A stretch of 7,009 bases of DNA from DATIXD01 sp035518875 (GTDB lineage Bacteria; Pseudomonadota; Gammaproteobacteria; Methylococcales; Methylococcaceae). The stretch is taken from NCBI GenBank assembly GCA_035518875.1, contig DATIXD010000211.1:1-7009 (forward strand), read 5' to 3'. This document shows, piece after piece, positions 1-6,648 of this stretch. Position numbers and translations under genes: made by a program. The notes beneath the pieces are model-generated. The model was given only the letters and a program-made list of their open reading frames with translations, ran no database searches and was not told the origin of the DNA. Positions within the stretch are counted from its first letter, which is position 1. Each line of letters begins with the position of its first letter.

Positions 1-96
1 CGCAACTCGTTTGGGTGCTTGGCGAAGTCAGGTTCATGGTGTGGTGTTTACCGATTGATTCAAGGATGGATGACGCAATGGTACTATCCCTCCCAT

Positions 97-1197
97 ATGC
101 GCGACAGACGAATCCCGCCGGAATCATCGCCCTCCCCTCGACCGCCACTGAAAGGCCGTGGCGCGGTCGGCAATCCCGACGCACGTTTTAACACCCACAC
201 CCGCGAGGCGGTGGACGACGGCTGGACAGCCGATGAATCGGCCCCGGCGCTGGCGACCTCCGTCACGGTCGAAACCGCGCGCACGATCATCTCCCGCAAT
301 CACTCGCCGGACCTGCCCTTCGAACAATCCGTCAACGCCTACCGAGGCTGCGAGCACGGCTGCATTTATTGCTACGCCCGTCCGAGCCACGCCTATCTCG
401 GGCTTTCGCCCGGCCTGGATTTCGAATCGCGCTTGTTCGCCAAGCCCGACGCGGCCGACCTGCTTCGCCGCGAACTCGGAAGCAAGGGCTATGTCTGCAA
501 GCCCATCGCCCTGGGCACGAACACCGACCCTTATCAGCCGATCGAACGGGAACGGCGCATCACCCGGAAAATTCTGGAAGTGCTTAGCGACTGCCGCCAT
601 CCCGTAAGCATCACTACCAAATCCGCCCTGATCGAGCGCGACATCGACCTACTCGCTGCCCTGGCCGAGCGAAATCTGGCGCAGGTGCAGATCTCGCTCA
701 CGACCCTAAACCGCAAACTCGCGCGGGTCATGGAACCCAGGGCCGCCGCGCCGGAAAGGCGGCTCACGGTCATGCGCCGGTTGAGCGACGCGGGCATTCC
801 GGTCACCGCGCTGATCGCTCCCGTGATCCCCTTTCTGACCGACGCGGAACTGGAAAACCTGCTGGAGCATTCGGCCGCCGCCGGCGCCGCTCACGCGAAT
901 TACATCATGCTCAGGCTGCCCCTGGAATTGAAGGAGCTCTTCGCCGACTGGCTGGAAACGCACTTTCCTCTGAAGAAGAAGCATGTGCTCAGTCGCCTGG
1001 AAGAATTGCACGGCGGCAAGCTTTACGATCCAAGCTTCCGAACCCGTCAGACCGGATCGGGGATTTTCGCCGAACTGATGAGCCAACGTTTCCGGCTGGC
1101 GCTTCGTAAGCTCGGTCTTGACGCTTCCGTCTTGAAACTGGATACCACGCAATTCCAAGCACCCCGGCGAGCAGGCGAGCAACTCGAGCTGTTCTGA
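97..1197 (+). CDS. PA0069-family radical SAM protein (SplB/COG1533-like)
   Basis: Encodes 366 residues from the ATG at 97. Cys85, Cys89 and Cys92 form the CxxxCxxC motif (CEHGCIYC) that binds the 4Fe-4S cluster used to cleave S-adenosylmethionine. Other visible family marks are PPLKGRGA near residues 16-23, typical of the N terminus of PA0069-type proteins, YARP directly after the cluster motif, GTNTDPYQ at 140-147 and ITTKS at 172-176. Members are often labelled 'DNA repair photolyase' because of distant similarity to spore photoproduct lyase, but their substrate is not known, so no reaction should be assigned. The protein should be cytosolic. The reading frame is open from the left window edge, with alternative starts at 19 (TTG) and 70 (ATG). 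I chose 97 because the conserved part begins shortly after it and the residues before it look non-coding. No good Shine-Dalgarno precedes 97. The gene faces the pentapeptide-repeat gene tail to tail. Confidence 0.92.
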   Translation: MRDRRIPPESSPSPRPPLKGRGAVGNPDARFNTHTREAVDDGWTADESAPALATSVTVETARTIISRNHSPDLPFEQSVNAYRGCEHGCIYCYARPSHAYLGLSPGLDFESRLFAKPDAADLLRRELGSKGYVCKPIALGTNTDPYQPIERERRITRKILEVLSDCRHPVSITTKSALIERDIDLLAALAERNLAQVQISLTTLNRKLARVMEPRAAAPERRLTVMRRLSDAGIPVTALIAPVIPFLTDAELENLLEHSAAAGAAHANYIMLRLPLELKELFADWLETHFPLKKKHVLSRLEELHGGKLYDPSFRTRQTGSGIFAELMSQRFRLALRKLGLDASVLKLDTTQFQAPRRAGEQLELF

Positions 1198-1259
1198 TCC
1201 GCCCCTCGCGGAGAACCTATCCGAACGTGGCCGAAAGCGTCCGTCCCTCCGGCGCATAA

Positions 1260-1273
1260 CGTCATCGATGACG
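1260..1273. repeat. 14-bp perfect palindrome in the convergent intergenic region
   Basis: CGTCATCGATGACG reads identically on both strands. It lies 62 bp after the stop of the radical SAM gene and about 105 bp beyond the 3' end of the pentapeptide-repeat gene, in a 180-bp gap with no convincing gene. It could be an operator-like dimer site or a chance palindrome. It has no loop and no T-tract, so it does not resemble an intrinsic terminator. Confidence 0.5.
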
Positions 1274-1297
1274 GTCGGTATAGATCACTGGGAACTT

Positions 1298-1320
1298 ATT
1301 GGCCTTAAGCCTCGGCCGAT
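1298..1320. terminator. Possible hairpin between convergent genes
   Basis: ATTGGCC (1298-1304) pairs with GGCCGAT (1314-1320) as a 7-bp stem with one G-T wobble around a 9-nt loop. It sits between two convergent genes, where a shared bidirectional terminator would be expected. There is no T-run on either side, so a canonical Rho-independent terminator is not supported. A second, weaker stem, TCCGC/GCGGA at 1198-1212, starts immediately after the radical SAM stop codon and also lacks a T-run. Confidence 0.2.
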
Positions 1321-1377
1321 TCGCGGTGAGGCAGGGCTGGATGTCCCTTACTGCGCAGGAAAGATCTAGCGCCCCCC

Positions 1378-3735
1378 TTAGTGCGGAACGGCGAAGTCGG
1401 CCGTTTCATCGGGCAAACCGCTCAAGCCTGGGCAAGTTTTCGCGTTCAGCGCCGCCTGTTGGAGGATTTGGGAAAACTGTTCTCTTCCTTTTCTTCGCTG
1501 GTCAATCGCGCGCTGAACCATAGCTTGAGCGATCCAGCGTTGCTCCGTGGCGTCTTGGCAGGCTAGTTTTCTCCAAAACATAAAAATCTCGGGACGCTTT
1601 AGCGCAACGGGCTCCGGTAGGCAGCTTTTGGGCTCCGAATCCGCGAGGGCACTGTCGCGTAGACAGGGAACGCCGTCCGGCGCCAGGGAGATCGCCAAAT
1701 TTGCAGGTTTGGAAATTTGTTGTCGGAAGTTTTCAACGTCCTCATCGAGGAGTCTTTGACCCGGTTCTTCCCCATATTTTGAAAGATCGCCCAAGGCCGA
1801 ACGAAACGTTCCCGCCAAACTCGCGGCACTGTCCTGCAATAGACCGGCATATTTGATGCCGACAAGCAATGCGCCGGGCAGCTCTACCCCGGTGAAATCC
1901 GCACCGGCCAGCTTCGCCCTGGTCAAATCCGCGCCGGGCAGCTTCGCCCCGGTCAAATCCGCACCGGACAGCTCCGCCCTCGTCAAGTTCGCGCCGGGCA
2001 ACTCCGCTTTGATCAAATTCGCGCCGGGCAGCTTCGCCAGGGTCAAATCCGCGCCGGGCAGCTTCGCCTGGGTCAAATTCGCGCCGGTCAGCTCCGCTCG
2101 AGTCAAATTTGCACCGGAGAGCTCCGCCCTGATCAAATCCGCGCCGGGCAGTTTCGCCTGGCTCAAATTCGCCCCGGGTAGCTTCGCCTGGGCCATATCG
2201 GCTCCAATCAAATGCGCGCCCCGCATGTCTGCCTGATTGAGTTTGGACATTGCAAGATTTGCGCTTCGCAATTTCGCGCGGCGCAGATCGGCCTTCGGAA
2301 AGGCGGAGCGGTAGAAATCGGCATATTTCAGATTACGGTCCGAGAGGTCGGCGCCCCTGATCTCGGCCAATACCTTCGGTTCCAGGGTTGCGCTTTGGGA
2401 TAGGAAGGCGCTTTCCAAGTCCGGATTGAGCGGGTTGTTGGCCGTGATGACTCGTTCCCTCACGATGAGATTGCGAGGAAACCTTGGCTGGACCATCAGA
2501 CACACGCTCGTCTCTTTCTCGGTTTTGTCGGTGGCGCCGGCATCACCGGCTTCACCATTCGTGTTCATTCCTTGTTCTTGCTCGGGACAATCCGCAGCGC
2601 CTTGGCTCCGGAGATCCCCGTACTCCTCGGAAGTCGGTTCCACCAGTTTGGGGTGCTGCTCATGCAGCCAGGCGGTTAGAATGAAAGCACTGCGCGTATC
2701 TTTGGAATCGACCGATGGGAACCAGGCGGAAAAATGCTTTCGCTCCCAATCTTCTTCTGGCGAATCGGGAATGGTTGCAACGAATACGCTGAGAAAAAGC
2801 GTACTGAGGAGCAGTGCCCCAAATACCGGGACGGGCAGGATATAACGCAAAAAAAGCGCTGATCCTTGACCGATGAAATACAGGATTCTTTTCTTGTCTT
2901 TACCCGACCTCAACAATCGTCTGGAAATCTTCAACCGCGAGCACAACCAAAGCCCGCCAAGCGGGAAAATTTTCAGCCACCACCTCAACCCCTTGTCTTT
3001 CCAATCCAGGGTTGTCGGCCAAATCCAGGCGAGCAGCAAAACATCCAATATGATGGCGCCTCGCTGCCACCACGTAATGGTCTCATCGTGATAGGGCAGA
3101 AAACCCATTTGCAGCCACAGCAAGGTGACGAGGGGCCAAAAAATCAGCAACACCAAAGTGATCACCGTCAGCAGCAATTGCATTAGGACATGATGATCTC
3201 CCGCCATCCAATGCAAGAAAGGCAGGTTGCCGAGACTGCGCCGAAGGTAATCCCGATTGGCAGGTTTTTCCTTGCGCAAGGCCCAAATAAAATGAAACAA
3301 ATGCTGGGAGAACAGGTAGTGCTGTACCAGGACGTACATATGGAAAAAGAACAGCACCCAGGGCATGAACGCGAAAAAACCGACGATAGGCAGTTCGACG
3401 TTGAGCAGCGGCAGAGTAACCGGCGTCACAAGCAAGATCTGCTCGTGCGTGGTCGAGCCAATGATGAAGTTGACAAAAAGGAGGAGCGATAAGTAGGAGA
3501 TGGTGAAGTTACGAAGCTCTGCGGCCTCGTGTCTGATGTCTCCCACCATGTCGACAGCACTCGTCAGTTTTGATCCCTTTCCATAGAGTGCGGGGAATCT
3601 CGAGGTTATTTCGGCCTCCGACGGTTTTGGATTGTCGTTGGTTCGGATTGCGACTTCGGCAATTCCATCGCCATTGGACTGCTGGGGGGAATTGCCTCCC
3701 GGCGGCGAATAGCCGGGTGAGTTTTCAGATTCCAT
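1378..3735 (-). CDS. Membrane-anchored pentapeptide-repeat protein
   Basis: A 785-residue protein of unknown function. Residues 1-45 are Pro/Ser/Asn-rich and probably disordered. Hydrophobic segments near 77-94, 115-137, 183-208, 226-243 and 295-321 predict about five membrane helices, with a Lys/Arg-rich stretch at 267-283. Residues 322-460 form a soluble linker with a low-complexity acidic part near 380-410. Residues 461-630 are 17 in-register ten-residue units of the type GA(D/N)LxxA(K/E)Lx, i.e. 34 pentapeptides. In known pentapeptide-repeat proteins these fold into a right-handed quadrilateral beta-helix of four pentapeptides per coil, here about 8.5 coils. The tail (631-785) has Cys691, Cys705, Cys726 and Cys768 and the string FWRKLAC near 720-726. 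The membrane part followed by pentapeptides resembles a recurring uncharacterised architecture in Gram-negative bacteria; DNA-mimic gyrase protection (Qnr/MfpA) is not implied. It lies 76 bp downstream of hemN on the same strand, so co-transcription is possible. No strong Shine-Dalgarno precedes the ATG. Confidence 0.95.
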   Translation of the reverse strand: MESENSPGYSPPGGNSPQQSNGDGIAEVAIRTNDNPKPSEAEITSRFPALYGKGSKLTSAVDMVGDIRHEAAELRNFTISYLSLLLFVNFIIGSTTHEQILLVTPVTLPLLNVELPIVGFFAFMPWVLFFFHMYVLVQHYLFSQHLFHFIWALRKEKPANRDYLRRSLGNLPFLHWMAGDHHVLMQLLLTVITLVLLIFWPLVTLLWLQMGFLPYHDETITWWQRGAIILDVLLLAWIWPTTLDWKDKGLRWWLKIFPLGGLWLCSRLKISRRLLRSGKDKKRILYFIGQGSALFLRYILPVPVFGALLLSTLFLSVFVATIPDSPEEDWERKHFSAWFPSVDSKDTRSAFILTAWLHEQHPKLVEPTSEEYGDLRSQGAADCPEQEQGMNTNGEAGDAGATDKTEKETSVCLMVQPRFPRNLIVRERVITANNPLNPDLESAFLSQSATLEPKVLAEIRGADLSDRNLKYADFYRSAFPKADLRRAKLRSANLAMSKLNQADMRGAHLIGADMAQAKLPGANLSQAKLPGADLIRAELSGANLTRAELTGANLTQAKLPGADLTLAKLPGANLIKAELPGANLTRAELSGADLTGAKLPGADLTRAKLAGADFTGVELPGALLVGIKYAGLLQDSAASLAGTFRSALGDLSKYGEEPGQRLLDEDVENFRQQISKPANLAISLAPDGVPCLRDSALADSEPKSCLPEPVALKRPEIFMFWRKLACQDATEQRWIAQAMVQRAIDQRRKGREQFSQILQQAALNAKTCPGLSGLPDETADFAVPH
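1876..2205 (-). repeat. Tandem 30-bp repeat array encoding decapeptide units
   Basis: Eleven consecutive 30-bp units encode residues 511-620 of the pentapeptide-repeat protein without any phase slip. On the plus strand the unit resembles GCGCCGGGCAGCTTCGCC followed by a (C/G)TGGTCAAATCC-like half. Neighbouring units are alike at synonymous positions as well as in protein sequence. The flanking units (residues 461-510 and 621-630) keep the protein pattern but are clearly more diverged in DNA. The array therefore looks like a recently duplicated or homogenised core. Confidence 0.9.
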
Positions 3736-3765
3736 CGTTTCAGGGGTCTGTTGTACGTGATTTGT

Positions 3766-3805
3766 CCGGTTTCACGGGTTCCGAGGAGGTATCTAATGAA
3801 ACCGG
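3766..3805. other. 9-bp inverted repeat between hemN and the pentapeptide-repeat gene
   Basis: CCGGTTTCA (3766-3774) and TGAAACCGG (3797-3805) are perfect complements separated by 22 nt. The hairpin begins 7 nt after the hemN stop codon, in the 76-bp gap before the next gene. In the minus-strand transcript the loop carries CCUCC. No T-run follows in the hemN direction, so strong Rho-independent termination is unlikely. An mRNA-stabilising 3' hairpin, a processing site or partial attenuation between the two genes are alternatives. Confidence 0.5.
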
Positions 3806-3811
3806 GCCGGA

Positions 3812-5182
3812 TCAAACCGTTTTTGAATACCTGGGCGTTTCGCCAGAAGTCGCCTGCTTGCGGTAGTAAGCATCGAAGAGCATCGCGATATTGCGCAGGA
3901 ACAGCCGGCCGGTATCGGTGACGCGGATGAGGTCACCTTCCAGTGCCACCAGCCCGTCGGTGGCCATTTCCGCCAATTCCGTCACGCACTCGAAGTGGGC
4001 ATCGAAATCAACGCCCCATTCCTGGCCGAAGGCCGCCTTGTTCAGCTCCAGATCGCACATGATGCGAGTGATCGCATCGCGGCGCAGCTTGTCTTCGTGG
4101 CCGATGCGCAGACCGCGCTCGGTGGCGAACCGTCCGGCTTCGATGCGGGCGCGATATTCCCGCAGCGACTTCAGGTTTTGCGCATAGACTTCCTCGGTCT
4201 GGCTGATGGCCGAGGCGCCGAAGGCGAGGATGTCGCAGTCCTTGTGAGTGGTGTAGCCCTGGAAGTTACGGTAGAGGGTCTTGTTCCGCTGCGCCAGCAC
4301 CAGTTCGTCGCCGGGTAATGCGTAATGATCCATGCCGATGTAAATGTAGCCGGCAGCGGTAAGTCGGTCTAAGATGAGTTCCTGCAGGGCGACGCGGGTA
4401 AGGAAGTCGGGCAGATCGGATTCCTGAATCAGCTTCTGGTGCTTCTTCATCCAGGGCACGTGGGCATAGTTGAACACCGCCAGCCGGTCGGGATTCAAGG
4501 CAATCACCGCATCCAGCGTCCTGGCGAAACTCTCAACGGTCTGGTAGGGCAGGCCGACCATCAGGTCCATGTTGATGGACTTGAAACCGGCTTCGCGCAT
4601 CCAGCCGTAGACCTGGCGGATGAGTGGCTCCGGCTGAATGCGGTTGACGGCCCGCTGGACCTTTTCATCCAAATCCTGCACGCCGAGGCTGAGGCGGTTG
4701 AAACCGCAGACTTTCAACGCCTGCACGTGCTCACGGGTCAGTTCTCGCGGGTCGGCCTCACAGCCAATTTCCGCTTCCGGCACAAAGGCAAAACGCGACG
4801 TGAGATACCCGAATAGACGGGCGATGTCATCCGGGTGCAAAAAAGTGGGCGTACCGCCGCCCCAGTGCAACTGCTTCACGCGCCGGCCAAGCGAGACCAA
4901 GGCGGCCACCCGATCGATCTCGTTGAACAGCAGCTCCAGGTAGCGCTGTGCGCGGCCATAGTCGCGGGTGGCGACCATATTGCAGCCGCAGTACCAGCAG
5001 AGGGTGTCGCAAAAGGGAATGTGCACGTAGAGGGAAAGATCACGCGTGCTGTTCTTGTTCGTCTCCAGCTCGGCCCGCCAGTCGGCGTCGGTGAACTGGG
5101 TGTGGAAATGGGGTGCGGTCGGATAGGAAGTGTAACGCGGCCCGGCCTTGCAGTATTTTTCGAGGAGCTTGGAAGTTTTCAT
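3812..5182 (-). CDS. hemN: Oxygen-independent coproporphyrinogen III oxidase (HemN)
   Basis: A 456-residue radical SAM enzyme that oxidatively decarboxylates coproporphyrinogen III to protoporphyrinogen IX without O2, late in haem synthesis in the cytosol. The length matches E. coli HemN (about 457). Visible marks are RYTSYPTAPHF at 16-26 and the four-cysteine motif CxxxCxxCxC at Cys58, Cys62, Cys65 and Cys67 (FCDTLCWYCGCN). GGGTPT at 108-113 belongs to the SAM-binding core, and GMDHYALP at 283-290 and RNFQGYTTH at 305-313 are typical of true HemN. The fourth cysteine and these C-terminal motifs separate it from HemW-type relatives. The start is fixed by alignment of LLEKYCKAGPRYTSYPT with the E. 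coli N terminus. There is no Shine-Dalgarno before the ATG; a TATAAT lies 8 nt upstream. I see only an ATCAA half of an FNR/Anr-like site in the upstream 70 bp, so oxygen control is not demonstrated. It may be co-transcribed with the downstream membrane pentapeptide-repeat gene. Confidence 0.97.
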   Translation of the reverse strand: MKTSKLLEKYCKAGPRYTSYPTAPHFHTQFTDADWRAELETNKNSTRDLSLYVHIPFCDTLCWYCGCNMVATRDYGRAQRYLELLFNEIDRVAALVSLGRRVKQLHWGGGTPTFLHPDDIARLFGYLTSRFAFVPEAEIGCEADPRELTREHVQALKVCGFNRLSLGVQDLDEKVQRAVNRIQPEPLIRQVYGWMREAGFKSINMDLMVGLPYQTVESFARTLDAVIALNPDRLAVFNYAHVPWMKKHQKLIQESDLPDFLTRVALQELILDRLTAAGYIYIGMDHYALPGDELVLAQRNKTLYRNFQGYTTHKDCDILAFGASAISQTEEVYAQNLKSLREYRARIEAGRFATERGLRIGHEDKLRRDAITRIMCDLELNKAAFGQEWGVDFDAHFECVTELAEMATDGLVALEGDLIRVTDTGRLFLRNIAMLFDAYYRKQATSGETPRYSKTV

Positions 5183-5190
5183 GGGAAACG

Positions 5191-5196
5191 ATTATA
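5191..5196 (-). promoter_or_regulatory. Consensus -10 hexamer immediately upstream of hemN
   Basis: On the minus strand the hexamer is exactly TATAAT, ending 8 nt before the hemN ATG. A sigma-70-type start 6-7 nt downstream would leave a leader of only 2-3 nt. The matching -35 region is weak: TCAATT at 17-bp spacing agrees with TTGACA at only two positions. An activator-dependent promoter is therefore possible. The hexamer may also occur by chance. Confidence 0.4.
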
Positions 5197-5249
5197 CGCC
5201 TGCGCCACCGAGGAATTGATAGAGCCTTCCGAGCGCAAAGGCCGCTTGG

Positions 5250-5411
5250 TCAGGTCTCGCTGCGATCCATCCCGGAGCGGAAAGCGGCCAGGTAATAGGC
5301 GGTGTAGGCACCGCTCGCCGAGTAATGGCCGATCGGATCGGGCAATGCCGCAACCTCTTCTTTGCGGAAGAGGCGTTCCGTCCGAATAGTGCGAAACGCG
5401 GGACGCAACAT
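5250..5411 (-). CDS. Small hypothetical ORF upstream of hemN
   Basis: The ATG at 5411 would give 53 residues starting MLRPAFRTIRTERLF and containing DPIGHYSASGAYTAYYLAAF. I do not recognise it. Codon choice resembles that of neighbouring genes, with mostly C or G at third positions and few rare codons, which favours real coding over a shadow. The same frame is open further upstream to a TAG at 5505-5507, with a TTG start at 5471, and that extension also looks protein-like. No convincing Shine-Dalgarno is present. It ends 67 bp before hemN on the same strand. In the next frame a coding-like tail runs on to a TAA at 5192-5194, so a frameshifted or decaying gene is an alternative. Confidence 0.35.
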   Translation of the reverse strand: MLRPAFRTIRTERLFRKEEVAALPDPIGHYSASGAYTAYYLAAFRSGMDRSET

Positions 5412-5715
5412 GTCATTTCGCTCGATCAACAACCGATCTCCTCGCCGATCGGCCAGATTGGCTGTGAACAACCCGGTAACCCAAGGCGTCAGGCAGACGG
5501 CATTCTATCAACGGCACCTCATCTCTATGCAGATTTGTTGCTTGAAAACGATGCGGTTCCCTTCATTCGTCGCATTCTAACTGAGCGGGTTGCGGACACC
5601 GGTAGGCAAGATTAAATCCAGACCGGCATGATGATATGATTCGTCCGGGAAAATTACCGTCTGAATTCGCATCAGCAGCGGAGCCTGAACAATCCGGCTG
5701 CAGACTTGAGGTCAT
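5412..5715. other. Intergenic region upstream of the cytochrome c gene
   Basis: About 300 bp without a confident gene. Its left part overlaps the possible N-terminal extension of the small minus-strand ORF. A plus-strand frame running through 5505-5615 has some protein-like character but no supported start. No tRNA-like fold, transposon end or clear sigma-70 promoter stood out. The promoter of the cytochrome gene should lie in the right half. Confidence 0.4.
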
Positions 5716-6018
5716 ATGTCGATCAACTTCTTCACCGGTTTACTCGCTGCCTTGTTCCTAGCCACCCTGGCGCCTGAACCTGCCTTGGCGGAAAATTTCC
5801 AGCGCGGACAGGAGCTTTACGGCAATCATTGTCAGGCTTGTCATGCGAATCTGGCTCACCTGAGCAAAAACCGAAAAGTCAATAGCCTGAGCGAACTCAG
5901 AAAGCGAGTCACCAGCTGGGCCACACATGCCGGTGAAAACTGGGGAGATAGCGAAGTTGACGATGTGCTGTTTTACCTCAACCGAACCTTCTACCACTTC
6001 AAGGAAGAGCCGCTGTAA
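5716..6018 (+). CDS. Small exported monohaem cytochrome c
   Basis: A 100-residue c-type cytochrome. Residues 1-25 form a Sec signal peptide with a hydrophobic core (FFTGLLAALFLATLA) and a likely cut after ALA, before Glu26. CQACH at 39-43 is the single CxxCH site for covalent haem attachment, with His43 as proximal ligand. The mature protein of about 75 residues should be periplasmic and transfer electrons or bind a small ligand. The only methionine is the initiator, so the distal ligand cannot be Met. His71, in SWATHAGENW, is the best-placed candidate; His38, His47 and His94 are others. The C-terminal block around DVLFYLNRTFYHF matches what I recall of small uncharacterised proteobacterial cytochromes. 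GAGG at 5708-5711 is a Shine-Dalgarno 4 nt before the ATG. It is divergent from hemN and convergent with the DUF2721 gene. Its electron-transfer partner cannot be told from this window. Confidence 0.9.
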   Translation: MSINFFTGLLAALFLATLAPEPALAENFQRGQELYGNHCQACHANLAHLSKNRKVNSLSELRKRVTSWATHAGENWGDSEVDDVLFYLNRTFYHFKEEPL

Positions 6019-6201
6019 TCGCATCATCCGGTCAATCGACATGCCCGCTCAGCCTGGATGACGTAACGTGGACTCGATAGATCGGAACATCGCTTCCCTC
6101 AATTCCGCTTGCGCGACATCAAGATTAGCTTGCCGATCCTGTCCACCACGTATCGATGTGTGGAGCCATGCAAACCCTATTTCACTTTGGGCTCGGAAAT
6201 A

Positions 6202-6642
6202 TCAGTGCCGTCCGATGCGGAGGCTGGCCGTCGCATGATAAATCTCATGCAGGAAGCAGAGAAGGCCAGCAATCAATGCGACCATCGCGATCACGAAGAG
6301 GATCGCGATTGCCGTGGACACATCGAGGCCCAGAAAAGCACCGACGAACAACACCACAATGACCGTGCAGATGAGTAGTGCGCAGGTTGTACACAGACTG
6401 ATCGCCCAGTTTGACCATCGACCGCGACGTGAGAGAACCCTCAGGTCGCGGTGAATGCTTTCCTGGAGCTGTTCATCCGCCCCCTCCAGACGACTTTCCA
6501 GTTGACGCGCCCGATCGACAATGCGGCCGATACGCGCAGTGAGAACCGACAGCAGCGCACCGATGCCCGAGAGAAGGAAGACCGGCGCAACCGAAAGCTG
6601 GATGACATGCGCCAGGTCAGTGACTTGAAATACGGTTTGCAC
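6202..6642 (-). CDS. DUF2721 family membrane protein
   Basis: A 146-residue inner-membrane protein of unknown function. Three hydrophobic helices are visible near residues 13-35, 79-104 and 110-133. The family signature is the first helix and what follows it, VAPVFLLSGIGALLSVLTAR then a charged stretch with IVDRARQLE at 41-49, which is typical of DUF2721. Residues 36-75 are strongly charged and probably helical, between helices one and two. The length fits the family. The start is GTG at 6642, supported by a GAGG Shine-Dalgarno at 6 nt spacing and by the family N terminus (AHVIQLSVAPVF). It converges with the cytochrome c gene across 183 bp in which I found no convincing terminator. Confidence 0.9.
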   Translation of the reverse strand: MQTVFQVTDLAHVIQLSVAPVFLLSGIGALLSVLTARIGRIVDRARQLESRLEGADEQLQESIHRDLRVLSRRGRWSNWAISLCTTCALLICTVIVVLFVGAFLGLDVSTAIAILFVIAMVALIAGLLCFLHEIYHATASLRIGRH

Positions 6643-6648
6643 CAGCAG

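Noticed and set aside
1876..2205. CRISPR-like array
   Set aside because: The 30-bp units are contiguous with no unique spacers and encode an in-frame pentapeptide domain.
1853..2236. Plus-strand ORF with a repetitive SAPGSFA-like protein
   Set aside because: It is the exact antisense of the 30-bp pentapeptide repeats. Its periodicity is a by-product of the real minus-strand gene.
4439..4816. Plus-strand 125-codon ORF
   Set aside because: It lies wholly antisense to hemN, whose motifs are unambiguous.
5205..5225. FNR/Anr box upstream of hemN
   Set aside because: Only one half-site (ATCAA on the minus strand) is present; the partner TTGAT at the right spacing is absent.
5325..5615. Plus-strand 96-codon ORF
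   Set aside because: Its first half is antisense to the better-looking minus-strand ORF, there is no ribosome site, and the peptide matches nothing I know. The tail near 5505-5615 is the only unexplained part.
6024..6061. Hairpin TCATCC/GGATGA after the cytochrome gene as terminator
   Set aside because: Only 6 bp around a 26-nt loop and no T-run.
6138..6164. Imperfect hairpin TCCAC...GTGGA in the cytochrome/DUF2721 gap
   Set aside because: The stem is short with a bulge and no T-run follows on either strand.
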